Below are positions 12,201 through 18,539 of a stretch of 64,000 nt of DNA, piece after piece. Source of the stretch: Butyrivibrio proteoclasticus P6B7 (GTDB lineage Bacteria; Bacillota; Clostridia; Lachnospirales; Lachnospiraceae). Location: NCBI RefSeq assembly GCF_000622085.1, contig NZ_JHWL01000001.1, forward strand, positions 290,899 to 354,898, read 5' to 3'. A program made the position numbers and the translations under genes. The notes beneath the pieces were generated by a model that did no database searches, was not told the DNA's origin, and saw nothing but the letters and a program-made list of their open reading frames with translations. Position 1 is the first letter of the stretch, and the number at the start of each line of letters is the position of its first letter.

Positions 12201-14370
12201 GATTTCAGCTACAGTTGTAATCTCTGGTAATACTGATACTAAGGTCTATAATGCAGGTCCTCAGAGAGTAGAAGGCTACACAGTTGGCGATATCTCTTCA
12301 GATTATTATGAAGAAGGAGATTTCGAATTTGTTTCAACTGATGACGTTACATCTGAAGATGGTCAGCCTTACGTAGAAGGAACAGATGCTGATACTTATG
12401 AAATGCATCTTACTTCAGCTAACTTCAAGAATAACAACGAGAGTGTTGATGTTTCATTTGAAGTAACTGATGGTTGGCTTATCATTACAGCATCTGAGGA
12501 TGAGATTGTTGTAACTATTACAGCAGATACAGTAACTGAGACTTATGATGGAACAACATATTCTGTAACTGGCTATACAGTAAAGACAAATAACGATAAC
12601 TACACAGCGGCAGACTTCACTTATACTCATGGAGACAAGACAGAAGTTGACGGAGACGGAATACCATATGTAGAGGGATCTGATGCAGGAATTTATGAAA
12701 TGCATTTGTCAAAAGATGACTTTACTAATATAAGTGAAAACTACTCTAACGTAACATTCGAAGTAACAGATGGTAAGGTTATCATCAATCCTAGAAGCGT
12801 AACAGTAACTGTTGCTGGTAAGACAGCTTCAGAGCCATACAATGGCAAGTTACAGGAACTTGATGGCTACGAATACGAAATTAAAGATGAGTACTACACA
12901 AGAGCTGATTTCGAAGTTGATGAAGATGACGCTCATGCTGAAGGAACAAGTGTTGGCTCATACGACATGGAACTTTCAGAAGATAGCATCACAAATACTA
13001 ACTCTAACTTCGAAGTAACCTTCGCAGTAACAAATGGTAATCTCACAATCAACAAGCTTGCTATTACAGTAAATATTACTGGTCATGAGGCTGCTTTCGA
13101 CTTTGATGGAAGCGAACATGAGGCTAGAGGCTATGATGTAAGCTTCGAAGATACAACAGCAGCTTCAACAACTGGCGCAAGTGGATTTGTATACTTTGAC
13201 GCAGATGAGATCAAGGCAATCTATGATGAAAGCAATATCGTATTTGACTTTGATGGTGATGGAACACCTGATACAAATGATGATGCTGTAGTAACCGGAA
13301 TTTTACCAGATGGTACTAATGATAAAGACTATCCAATGGGACTTGTTACTGCAATGTTTGGTAACAGTGACGATAACTTCAAAGTATCATTCGTAGTAGA
13401 AGATGGTAAGCTCACAATCAGACATAGAGAGAATCCAATTGAAATAGCTATTAGTTCAAATGATGTAGATAGCGTTTACAATGGTTACATCCAGGAATAC
13501 AGAATCACAGCTAATGTAGGCGTTGAGGATACTCATGGAGTAGCAGCTGTAATCGAGACCATCAAGAATGCAATCAAAGACTTCTTCTCAATTGGAGTAT
13601 TAGTTGCTCATGCAGAAGATGGCGATGTAGAGTTTACAAAGGACGGTGTAACATACGTATTTAAGGGAGCTGTTGTAGAGACAAGCGGAAGAGAAATTGG
13701 ATCATATCCGTTCAGACTTGCAGGCGACTACGACATCATGCTTGATGGTGTAAGCGTTAAGTCTGAGTTCACTCTTAACCGTGACAACCTTGGATACCTC
13801 AATATTGCACAGGCTCCTCTTACAATCACAGCTGATGATAAGGCTAAGTATGTAGATGAGACAGATCCAGAGTTTACAACAACTATTGTTGAACTTCTTG
13901 GAGAAGACGCAGGACTTGAAGTTCCTACATATTGCATCAGAGATGATGGAGATGCTGTAGGACAGTACAAGATTCATCCATATATTGGATATGCTGAGGA
14001 TGCTGATATTCCTATCGAAGAATTAGATGAAGAAATATTTGCAATCCTTGAGAATTACAATATAGAGTTTGTTGACGGTACACTTACAATTAGTAATCGT
14101 CCTACACCTCCTGATAACCCACCTTCAGGTCCAACTGGTGGCGGTGGTGGAACACCTACAACTGATGCACCAGCACCTGCACCAGCTCAGGCAGTACTTG
14201 GTGCAAGAAGAGAAGAAGGTAACGGCCAGGCTGTTCTCGGCGCAAGACGTGGAGGAACAGACGATTTAACAAATACTCCTTCAAGAGTAATTGCTATCAT
14301 CGTTGCAGCCGCTATCGCAGCTACACTCTTTGTTACTTCCAAAAAGAAAAAGGAAGAAGAGGAAGGCTGA
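6241..14370 (+). CDS. Giant cell-surface repeat protein B
   Basis: This is 2709 residues, complete. The signal peptide (1 to about 34) begins MLKKWNRFLAFLLALALITT. Then come a long acidic Glu/Asp/Ser segment (about 35-165); the beta domain shared with protein A (about 169-287, FPEGTIMVVKAL); InlB-like repeats (about 297-1290, GYRFTGWYTT, ELVGWFNANG); and an array of about twelve repeats of roughly 95 residues (about 1293-2520). Each repeat starts like VTVTGD...YDG..H...GY, contains PYVEGTDAG and ends like VTDGYVKINPL. Next are one MBG-like domain (about 2524-2618), a Pro/Gly linker, VLGARR twice (2652-2657, 2665-2670), a hydrophobic helix (about 2682-2701) and a KKKKEEEEG tail. It is probably an exposed stalk or adhesin; the ligand is unknown. 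Protein A is its upstream paralogue. The repeat count is approximate. Confidence 0.88.
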   Translation: MLKKWNRFLAFLLALALITTMFGSDLASAHVYAAAEEIVDDTSSNDDIWEDVPEVEETSEDVAEPEVIVEETDPTIIDETPAEENNEDGDKPESLEGEDAASAGTDVASEDVTNETDDATVDEDTDAAEASDSSSLASSEEEATEASSEASSIEEIVEEEEKELPFEESDGGVTVKAVAEPGAFPEGTIMVVKALTESEAKAAADDAFENAVAEAKGADITFYFKGAEIEPAEGKSVKVTMSFDTPLDGDSYKVVHVEDNGEAAVIGDASSSGAEFTTDSFSIYVVAKEDDDNVERKIETYTFQIYEDGEWKTISEQTVKSGDILNNPGIPDLTSDEEFKGWFIYENNDWGAEVSFGERQEADIVPYKEYIVRAKIITTYHVVFIGVGGQVVQVKNVTVKAGETPELTLDVTVTPAKDTQNFTGWTNKEDEFFEDGELIDPSKEKNQTLTAVIEDGFWVHFDENDNGTGGGASYTKPEFVKEGGYATEPADPTRNGYRFTGWYTTSDCSTLFDFENTIIEDTTWVYAGWEVSEASFTVVIWKQNINDSKTANNSEKTYDYDDSFVVDSYEALKVITDSMLGGALNKVTSDPEHFGGFQLRSDKYEVKNADASLGNKISPKGDTVVNVYYDRKLITYKFYTCNVGRNGAYNIKAYSPASMSGLYGQPLSKYTYTWPSTRVWHETDAVDSYSDWGGTYYYLSGTQMTFLAQFSTTTDVDFYSTDSASGYYHFYHYKQNLNGSYPNTATNSVVSTGSGTWYFSNKYDGFSVKYYAKSSNGPWSEISVDDSVVYQNTSLYIRYVRNSYNLTIASVIEPIDPMTGKPVSSSVDVQKVYSLLYEAALSGKKTDAENIAKSFDAPKGYTVKTKDGVYLWADQAGTVPFNWNQTMPANNNTRAYIVLTRAEYPVVLDLNVDNDFNPDTKTGYDEVNTNGQSTGWWSWHGDTIDKDSITTKFKRPGYELVGWFNANGEPYDYGKVESAVTIYAKWRRVGGVSIVYLEKGTATVDGVVVEVTGEMDPSALDTYNYAADSTVVVTKGPKAPEKYTFIGWELLDNEGNVAELYYPNAHFDIVDDYIVSRTEGETVINEVFLRPLFEKTGAGTDDVYTSIWYDPGKGQGTATEVSTIDGNKIRVNQAVTAWTLEEATAKGFNYPGYELVGWNIDPEAAANGEVLVALGQKYIIADNVNRENEGNPYPNYLYAVWEAKFGTYKVNYYVGSVSEDNYKGSSKNYIVQVGTKITLTTEQTDDQPTINLWKPDQGYVDGRQDNELTVDVDTFDAQGNVIPQVINVIYDPIEVTVTVKGLTKTSDYTGVEQTYKEYEVVQIEGEGYTADYFKLKDGFAGAHGTDVDTYDMGLEGTSEDGATADTCSFVNTNENFTNVKFVVQSDGSLTIQPLKITVTIVGDQVNATYDGNPHKAEGYTATASSTLYDVNADYFVYSHNQQTTVDENGKPYVSRTNSGKSPMELRPGDFENTNNNFTITEYDLTDGYVNITGSSDELVITITGNHTIADYDSEEHTAVGYTFESSSDLFTIDMLNCDYDSETEPSVERTDAGTTNMNLSEDNFSVKDEYKDNFSKITINVTDGYVKINPLKVDVTVTGDNITKDYDGSPYSAQGYNVTASNDLFTKDDLAYTPGPDTRIENDEPYVEGTNAGDYPMGLAVGQFALKENSNFEINSLDVVDGFVKINAIEITVNITGNTNTGNVYDGLKKKATGFNVEVDGKPNMSYVVGEDFTFTPSENVTVDDANVPYVEAADAGTHYMNLAEDQFVNTNQNYSKVKFNVVDGYVEITPISGVEVKITGNYDIVTYDGNPHTVNGFTATTTDKLYKVSGANVDFKFNGNATITETNVKTEGGLQYKMGLKTSDFENKNPNFTDVKFTISVDGFLQINPLGVTITVTANSDEVSYNREKHSVSGYTVEASTELYDVTKVEFDAPEGMTVDEDGMPMVEGTDAGEYPLDLDKSMFANTDTNFNESFVVNDGLLKINKISATVVISGNTDTKVYNAGPQRVEGYTVGDISSDYYEEGDFEFVSTDDVTSEDGQPYVEGTDADTYEMHLTSANFKNNNESVDVSFEVTDGWLIITASEDEIVVTITADTVTETYDGTTYSVTGYTVKTNNDNYTAADFTYTHGDKTEVDGDGIPYVEGSDAGIYEMHLSKDDFTNISENYSNVTFEVTDGKVIINPRSVTVTVAGKTASEPYNGKLQELDGYEYEIKDEYYTRADFEVDEDDAHAEGTSVGSYDMELSEDSITNTNSNFEVTFAVTNGNLTINKLAITVNITGHEAAFDFDGSEHEARGYDVSFEDTTAASTTGASGFVYFDADEIKAIYDESNIVFDFDGDGTPDTNDDAVVTGILPDGTNDKDYPMGLVTAMFGNSDDNFKVSFVVEDGKLTIRHRENPIEIAISSNDVDSVYNGYIQEYRITANVGVEDTHGVAAVIETIKNAIKDFFSIGVLVAHAEDGDVEFTKDGVTYVFKGAVVETSGREIGSYPFRLAGDYDIMLDGVSVKSEFTLNRDNLGYLNIAQAPLTITADDKAKYVDETDPEFTTTIVELLGEDAGLEVPTYCIRDDGDAVGQYKIHPYIGYAEDADIPIEELDEEIFAILENYNIEFVDGTLTISNRPTPPDNPPSGPTGGGGGTPTTDAPAPAPAQAVLGARREEGNGQAVLGARRGGTDDLTNTPSRVIAIIVAAAIAATLFVTSKKKKEEEEG
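10117..13800 (+). repeat. Array of about twelve ~95-residue MBG/YDG-like coding repeats in protein B
   Basis: Successive units start at VTVKGLTKTSDYTG, VTIVGDQVNATYDG, ITITGNHTIADYD, VTVTGDNITKDYDG, VNITGNTNTGNVYDG, VKITGNYDIVTYDG and so on to VNITGHEAAFDFDG, followed by a divergent last unit. The units have diverged at DNA level, so this is an old array rather than a recent amplification. Confidence 0.8.
14194..14250 (+). other. Paired VLGARR motifs in surface protein B
   Basis: Two identical VLGARR hexapeptides, 13 residues apart start to start, lie before the anchor helix. The next residues (TDDLTNTPSR) match protein A (TEDATNTTAR). Confidence 0.6.
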
Positions 14371-14404
14371 TAACTAACTTTACCCACTCTTAACATTCTA
14401 TATA

Positions 14405-14445
14405 GGGGCCGGCCAGAGTTCTTCTGGCTGGCCTCTTTCTCTTTT
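14405..14445 (+). terminator. Terminator after giant protein B
   Basis: A 13-bp stem (14405-14417 with 14423-14435, including G:U pairs) with loop GTTCT is followed by TTTCTCTTTT. Confidence 0.8.
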
Positions 14446-14590
14446 GACAAAAGAAATACATAAAATTTATAATTAATTGTGTGGATGGAATTATTCCCAA
14501 TTGATAATGATCAGTGGCTATATGGCTGATTATGTTGACTTTAGATACGAATTTGATATTAATTTGACAATATGGCGAGGATAACATATT

Positions 14591-15040
14591 ATGGCACAGG
14601 CTCTTCTTTTTGCCAGAAATCTTATTTGTATATGCATTGATGGCAATGAGGCTAATGATTATCAGGGCAGGATATACCAACAATACGACAAGGAAGCTAT
14701 TTCTTTTTCCGGAATTATTGATATGCTTGTTTCTATAGATAATCTTTATGATGAGTGGGATTTCCCACAGGATGCTCTTGAAAAGAGACATTTTAATAAG
14801 GAAAAGAGAAGTGGTAAGAGGCGCGACAACACCACACTTAAGATAGACAGTATAGCGCAAAAGAGCTCTGTACAAAATGTTCAGAATCAGAAGGGCGAAA
14901 AGGCTACATTCTTTGTTCAGACCAAGTACAGGCAGGATGCCACCTGGCAGGGCGTCGTTGTCCTTAAGGAAAAGGACGAGAGCCGTGAGTTTCAGAGTGC
15001 TATGGACCTTATCAGGATAATCGATGAGGTTTGCGGTTAG
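14591..15040 (+). CDS. Two-module small protein downstream of giant protein B
   Basis: 149 residues, soluble. Residues 20-50 and 115-145 are two copies of the module seen once in the protein at 5903. Each has QG (25-26; 120-121), an aromatic F (39; 134) and D (50; 145) at identical spacing, and each ends in an amphipathic helix (DMLVSID, DLIRIID). The N-terminal copy continues into LYDEWDFPQ. A basic, low-complexity linker (about 68-100) joins the two. This looks like internal duplication, with the C-terminal copy closest to the 5903 protein (ATF.V...Y.Q..TWQG in both). Function unknown. Repeated pairing with giant surface proteins suggests a dedicated partner. GCGAGG lies about 10 nt before the ATG. 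Confidence 0.75.
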   Translation: MAQALLFARNLICICIDGNEANDYQGRIYQQYDKEAISFSGIIDMLVSIDNLYDEWDFPQDALEKRHFNKEKRSGKRRDNTTLKIDSIAQKSSVQNVQNQKGEKATFFVQTKYRQDATWQGVVVLKEKDESREFQSAMDLIRIIDEVCG

Positions 15041-15060
15041 GGAGATATATTTTTTGCCAT

Positions 15061-15837
15061 ATGAGTAAGACTAAGTTTAAGAAGATCATTAAGTGGATAT
15101 GTTTGATACTATTAGTTGCCTTGATCGGCGCTGGTATTGCTTTTAAGATCTATACAAGCAAATACTACAGGGCTGATGAGGCAACTATTAATGTGATAAA
15201 AGAGAAATATAAGGACACAGTAAGATCTTATTCAGACAATAAGGGAGAGGTTTTCCTCCCTGTGGATAAGGATATCAGGGCGGTCATAGTTTTTTATCCC
15301 GGTGGAAAGGTAGAATATACTGCCTACGAGGGACTTATGTATGAGCTGGCTGACAGGGGGATTGTATGTCTTTTGCCTAAGATGCCTGAGAATCTGGCGT
15401 TCTTTAGATTGAATGCGGTTGAGAGTATTCAGAAGGGCTATGAAGAGGAGACTGCTCTAGCAGATGGTGTAGACTGGTATCTGGCTGGTCACTCTCTTGG
15501 CGGAGCTGCGGCAGCTAAGTATCTGTCCAAGAATGTTGATAGTGATAAGAATTATAAGGGGCTTATTCTGTGCGCGTCTTATAGCGTTGATGATCTGTCT
15601 GATACAGATTACAGGCTCCTTTCAATATATGGATCTAACGACAGGGTTTTAAATATGATCTCTTATAGACTTAATAAGCGCAATTGGCCTAAGGATGCTA
15701 CGGAGATCGTTTTTGGTGGTGGAATACATTCTTATTTTGGCTGTTATGGCATTCAGAACGGTGATGGGAAGCCGGGTCTGACTAATCTTGAGCAGATAGA
15801 AAGAACTGCAGAGTATATCAGCAATTGGATTGATTGA
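15061..15837 (+). CDS. Membrane-anchored alpha/beta hydrolase
   Basis: 258 residues from the ATG at 15061. An N-terminal helix (about 8-29, WICLILLVALIGAGIAF) follows a basic MSKTKFKK, so the enzyme should sit outside the membrane. The fold markers are VIVFYPGGK (oxyanion strand), the nucleophile elbow GHSLGG, a putative acid in YGSNDRVLN and a histidine in GGGIHSYFG, so the triad looks complete. It resembles the small Firmicute Abhydrolase_5-type proteins. The substrate is unknown; esterase activity on plant-wall esters is possible given the pectin genes that follow. An alternative TTG start at 15031 would overlap the previous gene and add ten residues. AGGGAG at 15039-15044 is rather far from the chosen ATG, so the start is not certain. 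Confidence 0.75.
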   Translation: MSKTKFKKIIKWICLILLVALIGAGIAFKIYTSKYYRADEATINVIKEKYKDTVRSYSDNKGEVFLPVDKDIRAVIVFYPGGKVEYTAYEGLMYELADRGIVCLLPKMPENLAFFRLNAVESIQKGYEEETALADGVDWYLAGHSLGGAAAAKYLSKNVDSDKNYKGLILCASYSVDDLSDTDYRLLSIYGSNDRVLNMISYRLNKRNWPKDATEIVFGGGIHSYFGCYGIQNGDGKPGLTNLEQIERTAEYISNWID

Positions 15838-15922
15838 TGAGGATTAGATAGAATGCGGTTAGTAGCAGCTATATGTGTATGAATGCTGCAATTGAATATA
15901 GAAAGAATCGGGGAATGAAGGT

Positions 15923-17497
15923 ATGGAATTTAAGATTGTTGATGTGTTTAAGAGGAGCGTTACGATAGAGCTTGAGTCGGATACATGTTTCTGTCAGGAA
16001 AAAACATATGATATCCGAATTGACGATAGAATTATTACCACAGATAAGAATGTGGTTTCTGTGACAGGTCTTTTACCAGATCACGAATATGAGATTGTTG
16101 TTGAGTTTGACGGGGTTAAGAGTAACAGGTGTTTTAGAACACAGGCAGAGTCTTATCTTCTGAACGTGAAGGCTTTTGGAGCCAAGGGAGATGGGATAAC
16201 AAATGATACTCCTGCCATTCAGGCCGCTATCAGTGCCTGTCCTGAGAATGGTACAGTTCTTTTACCAGCTGGTACCTACTATGTGACTCCGCTGTTCCTT
16301 AAGAGCAATATGACGTTGTGGCTGGATGAGGGAGCAACCCTGCTTGGCGATAATAACAGGGAGCATTATCCGATTATGCCAGGAATGGTGCGCTCTACAG
16401 ATGAGAAGGATGAGTTCAATCTTGGAACCTGGGAGGGCAATCCTCTTGATTCCTTCGCTTCTCTGATTACTGGTATTGATCTTGAGAATGTGGATATTGT
16501 GGGACCTGGAACCTTGGACGGCAATGCCCAGAATGCTGACTGGTGGGTGAATCCAAAGGTTAAGAGAGTGGCTTGGCGTCCTAATATTTTGTATCTTTGC
16601 AGATGTAATAATGTGAGAGTTCAGAATATCAAGGTGCAGAATTCACCTGCGTGGAACGTGCATCCTTATTACTGCGATAATCTGGCGTTTCTTAATCTTC
16701 ATATCCAGAATCCATCAGATTCTCCTAATACGGACGGTCTTGACCCGGAGAGCTGCAAGGATGTGCTGGTGCTGGGAACGGTGATCTCTGTAGGTGATGA
16801 CTGTATGGCCATCAAGAGCGGCAAGTACTACATGAGCCTTAATCACCACAAGGCTACTGAGAACATGGTTATCCGAAATTGCAAGTTTGAGAAGGGCCAT
16901 GGCAGCGTGACTGTGGGATCTGAGGCTGCTGGCGGTGTTAAGAATATCAGGGTTTCTCAGTGTATCTTTGATGGAACTGACAGGGGACTTAGAATCAAGA
17001 CCCGTCGCGGACGAGGTGAGAGATCAGTCCTTGATGATATTGTATTTGAGAAGATTAAGATGAATGGTGTTCACATGCCATTTACTGTTAATATGTTTTA
17101 TTTTTGTGATCCTGATGGGCACAGCGACTATGTTCAGAGCCAGAAAGAGGCTCCTGTGGATGAGATGACACCTGTTATCGGTTCCATTATAGCGCGCGAT
17201 ATTGTTTGTGAAGACGTTAATGCCTGCGTGCTTTGCGCTGTGGGACTTCCAGAGAGGCCTATTGAGAAGCTTGTGCTTGAGAATATCAAGGCCAGCTTCC
17301 TGCCTGAGTCAGAGCAGGTGCCAGAGCGACCTGTAATGATGGACAATTTCCAGGAGATGAAGGGCAGAAGCGTTTATGCCAAGAATGTGTCTGAGCTTGT
17401 GATCAGGAACGTGACTATCCAGGGTGCTTCAGATTCTGAGCCAGAGTGCATTGGAGTTGCGAAGACCGACGTGGATGGGCTTAGATACGATGGATGA
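15923..17497 (+). CDS. Glycoside hydrolase family 28 polygalacturonase (exo-type, intracellular)
   Basis: 524 residues, no signal peptide. Residues 1 to about 75 form a small beta (Fn3-like) domain, as in exo-polygalacturonases. The GH28 beta-helix starts at FGAKGDGITNDTPAIQAA. All catalytic motifs are present: NTDG (N269, D271), the DD pair (D292, D293), GHG (325-327) and RIK (357-359). It hydrolyses galacturonan linkages; with no secretion signal it most likely trims imported pectin oligomers in the cytoplasm. The downstream GH105 gene supports this role, although a barnase/barstar pair lies between them. A GGGGAATGAAGG stretch directly precedes the ATG. Confidence 0.9.
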   Translation: MEFKIVDVFKRSVTIELESDTCFCQEKTYDIRIDDRIITTDKNVVSVTGLLPDHEYEIVVEFDGVKSNRCFRTQAESYLLNVKAFGAKGDGITNDTPAIQAAISACPENGTVLLPAGTYYVTPLFLKSNMTLWLDEGATLLGDNNREHYPIMPGMVRSTDEKDEFNLGTWEGNPLDSFASLITGIDLENVDIVGPGTLDGNAQNADWWVNPKVKRVAWRPNILYLCRCNNVRVQNIKVQNSPAWNVHPYYCDNLAFLNLHIQNPSDSPNTDGLDPESCKDVLVLGTVISVGDDCMAIKSGKYYMSLNHHKATENMVIRNCKFEKGHGSVTVGSEAAGGVKNIRVSQCIFDGTDRGLRIKTRRGRGERSVLDDIVFEKIKMNGVHMPFTVNMFYFCDPDGHSDYVQSQKEAPVDEMTPVIGSIIARDIVCEDVNACVLCAVGLPERPIEKLVLENIKASFLPESEQVPERPVMMDNFQEMKGRSVYAKNVSELVIRNVTIQGASDSEPECIGVAKTDVDGLRYDG

Positions 17498-17578
17498 GTG
17501 TTGGAACGCATGCCTTAATGAGAATATCTGAACAGATATTTGAGATGGAAAATACATAAAGGAATATCACATTACATA

Positions 17579-18079
17579 ATGAAAATTATAAAGAATAGAA
17601 TTAGGAATAGATTTGTCGCAGCAGTGCTGTTACTGATGGTGGCCTTTGCGATGGTGGGATGTCGTGGCAAAGTCACACCAGAGCAGGCAGTCACTGGGGC
17701 TACAGAACAGGCTACAGAGTCAGAATCCCAAGAAGCTCAGCTGGCAGAGGATGGCGTTTACACCACCAAGGAGGATGTAGCTCTTTATATACATATTTAT
17801 GGACATCTTCCTGACAATTTCATTACCAAGAAGGAGGCCAAGGCCCTGGGCTGGCCAGGTGGATCTCTCGAGGGATACGCAGATGACAAGTGCATTGGCG
17901 GCGACTACTTCGGTAACTACGAAGGAGTTCTTCCAGAGGATAAGAAGTACCATGAGTGCGACATCGATACGCTGGGCAAGGACAGCCGTGGAAGCAAGCG
18001 AATTGTTTATTCGGATGATGGATACATCTACTACACAGAGGATCACTACGAGACCTTTGAGTTGTTATACGAGCCTTGA
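17579..18079 (+). CDS. Barnase-family ribonuclease with lipoprotein signal
   Basis: 166 residues from the ATG at 17579. The N-terminus is a lipoprotein signal (basic start, hydrophobic core, lipobox MVGC with Cys28). The mature part aligns along its length with barnase: LPDNFITKKEAKALGW, IGGDYFGN, HECDID, RIVYSDD, EDHYETF. The catalytic set appears intact: K in ITK, E126 (barnase E73), R137 and R141 (R83, R87) and H156 (H102). It should cleave RNA after guanosine. The lipid anchor would hold it on the outer face of the membrane unless it is shed. The adjacent barstar protects the cytoplasm. A TTG start at 17540 is possible but would spoil the signal peptide. It sits between two pectin-degradation genes. 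Confidence 0.9.
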   Translation: MKIIKNRIRNRFVAAVLLLMVAFAMVGCRGKVTPEQAVTGATEQATESESQEAQLAEDGVYTTKEDVALYIHIYGHLPDNFITKKEAKALGWPGGSLEGYADDKCIGGDYFGNYEGVLPEDKKYHECDIDTLGKDSRGSKRIVYSDDGYIYYTEDHYETFELLYEP

Positions 18080-18116
18080 GCAAGCAGAAAAAGCAATACA
18101 AGTTAGGAGTTATTTA

Positions 18117-18392
18117 GTGGAACAGGTTTTTTATATTGATTTATCAGAAGTACTTACAATTGAAGATTTTCAGGAGGCGCTGGCCAAAGAGCTGCCTCTT
18201 CCGGAATATTATGGAATGAATCTGGACGCCTTCAACGACGTTCTTATTGAGTTTGGTTCTGAGTGGAACCTTATCTTTTACAACACAGCCAGGGCGGAGA
18301 TGTCCCTTGGCAAGTATTTTGTTGCCTTCCAGAGACTATGCGCAGATGCCTGCGAAGAGTTCCCTACAATGAAAATCCGTTTCTTTAATTAA
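18117..18392 (+). CDS. Barstar-family ribonuclease inhibitor (GTG start)
   Basis: 91 residues starting at GTG 18117, with AGGAG at 18105-18109 (7-nt spacing); the gap from the barnase stop is 37 nt. The core LPEYYGMNLDAFNDVL matches barstar LPEYYGENLDALWD. The two barnase-contact aspartates are kept (D37 and D41, barstar D35 and D39), while the tryptophan between them is replaced by Asn. It has no signal peptide, as expected for a cytoplasmic antidote that blocks unsecreted nuclease. The same frame is open far upstream inside the barnase gene, but that extension has no ribosome site. Confidence 0.9.
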   Translation: MEQVFYIDLSEVLTIEDFQEALAKELPLPEYYGMNLDAFNDVLIEFGSEWNLIFYNTARAEMSLGKYFVAFQRLCADACEEFPTMKIRFFN

Positions 18393-18400
18393 AAATCTTT

Positions 18401-18441
18401 GCCGTTTCCGTGAAAATCCTTTGACGGAGACGGCTTTTTTT
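18401..18441 (+). terminator. Terminator after barstar
   Basis: An 11-bp stem (18401-18411 with 18424-18434, one G:U) is followed by seven T. Confidence 0.85.
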
Positions 18442-18448
18442 GATAAAA

Positions 18449-18462
18449 TGTAAGCGCTTACA
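18449..18462. promoter_or_regulatory. cre/LacI-type operator before the GH105 gene
   Basis: The perfect palindrome TGTAAGCGCTTACA fits the CcpA cre consensus (TGWAANCGNTNWCA). The identical 14-mer lies before the surface pectinase at 50721-50734. A TATAAT-like -10 box follows at 18495-18500. The site could bind CcpA or a local LacI-family regulator. Confidence 0.75.
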
Positions 18463-18539
18463 TAGAGAACACAATTGGGGAATAAGTGAACCAATATAAT
18501 ACAACAAGAACTGTCTAATCACACAATATCGGGGGTCTT

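Noticed and set aside
17521..17545. Terminator between GH28 and barnase (AATATCTG-AA-CAGATATT)
   Set aside because: The hairpin is real but has a tiny loop and no T run; termination not supported.
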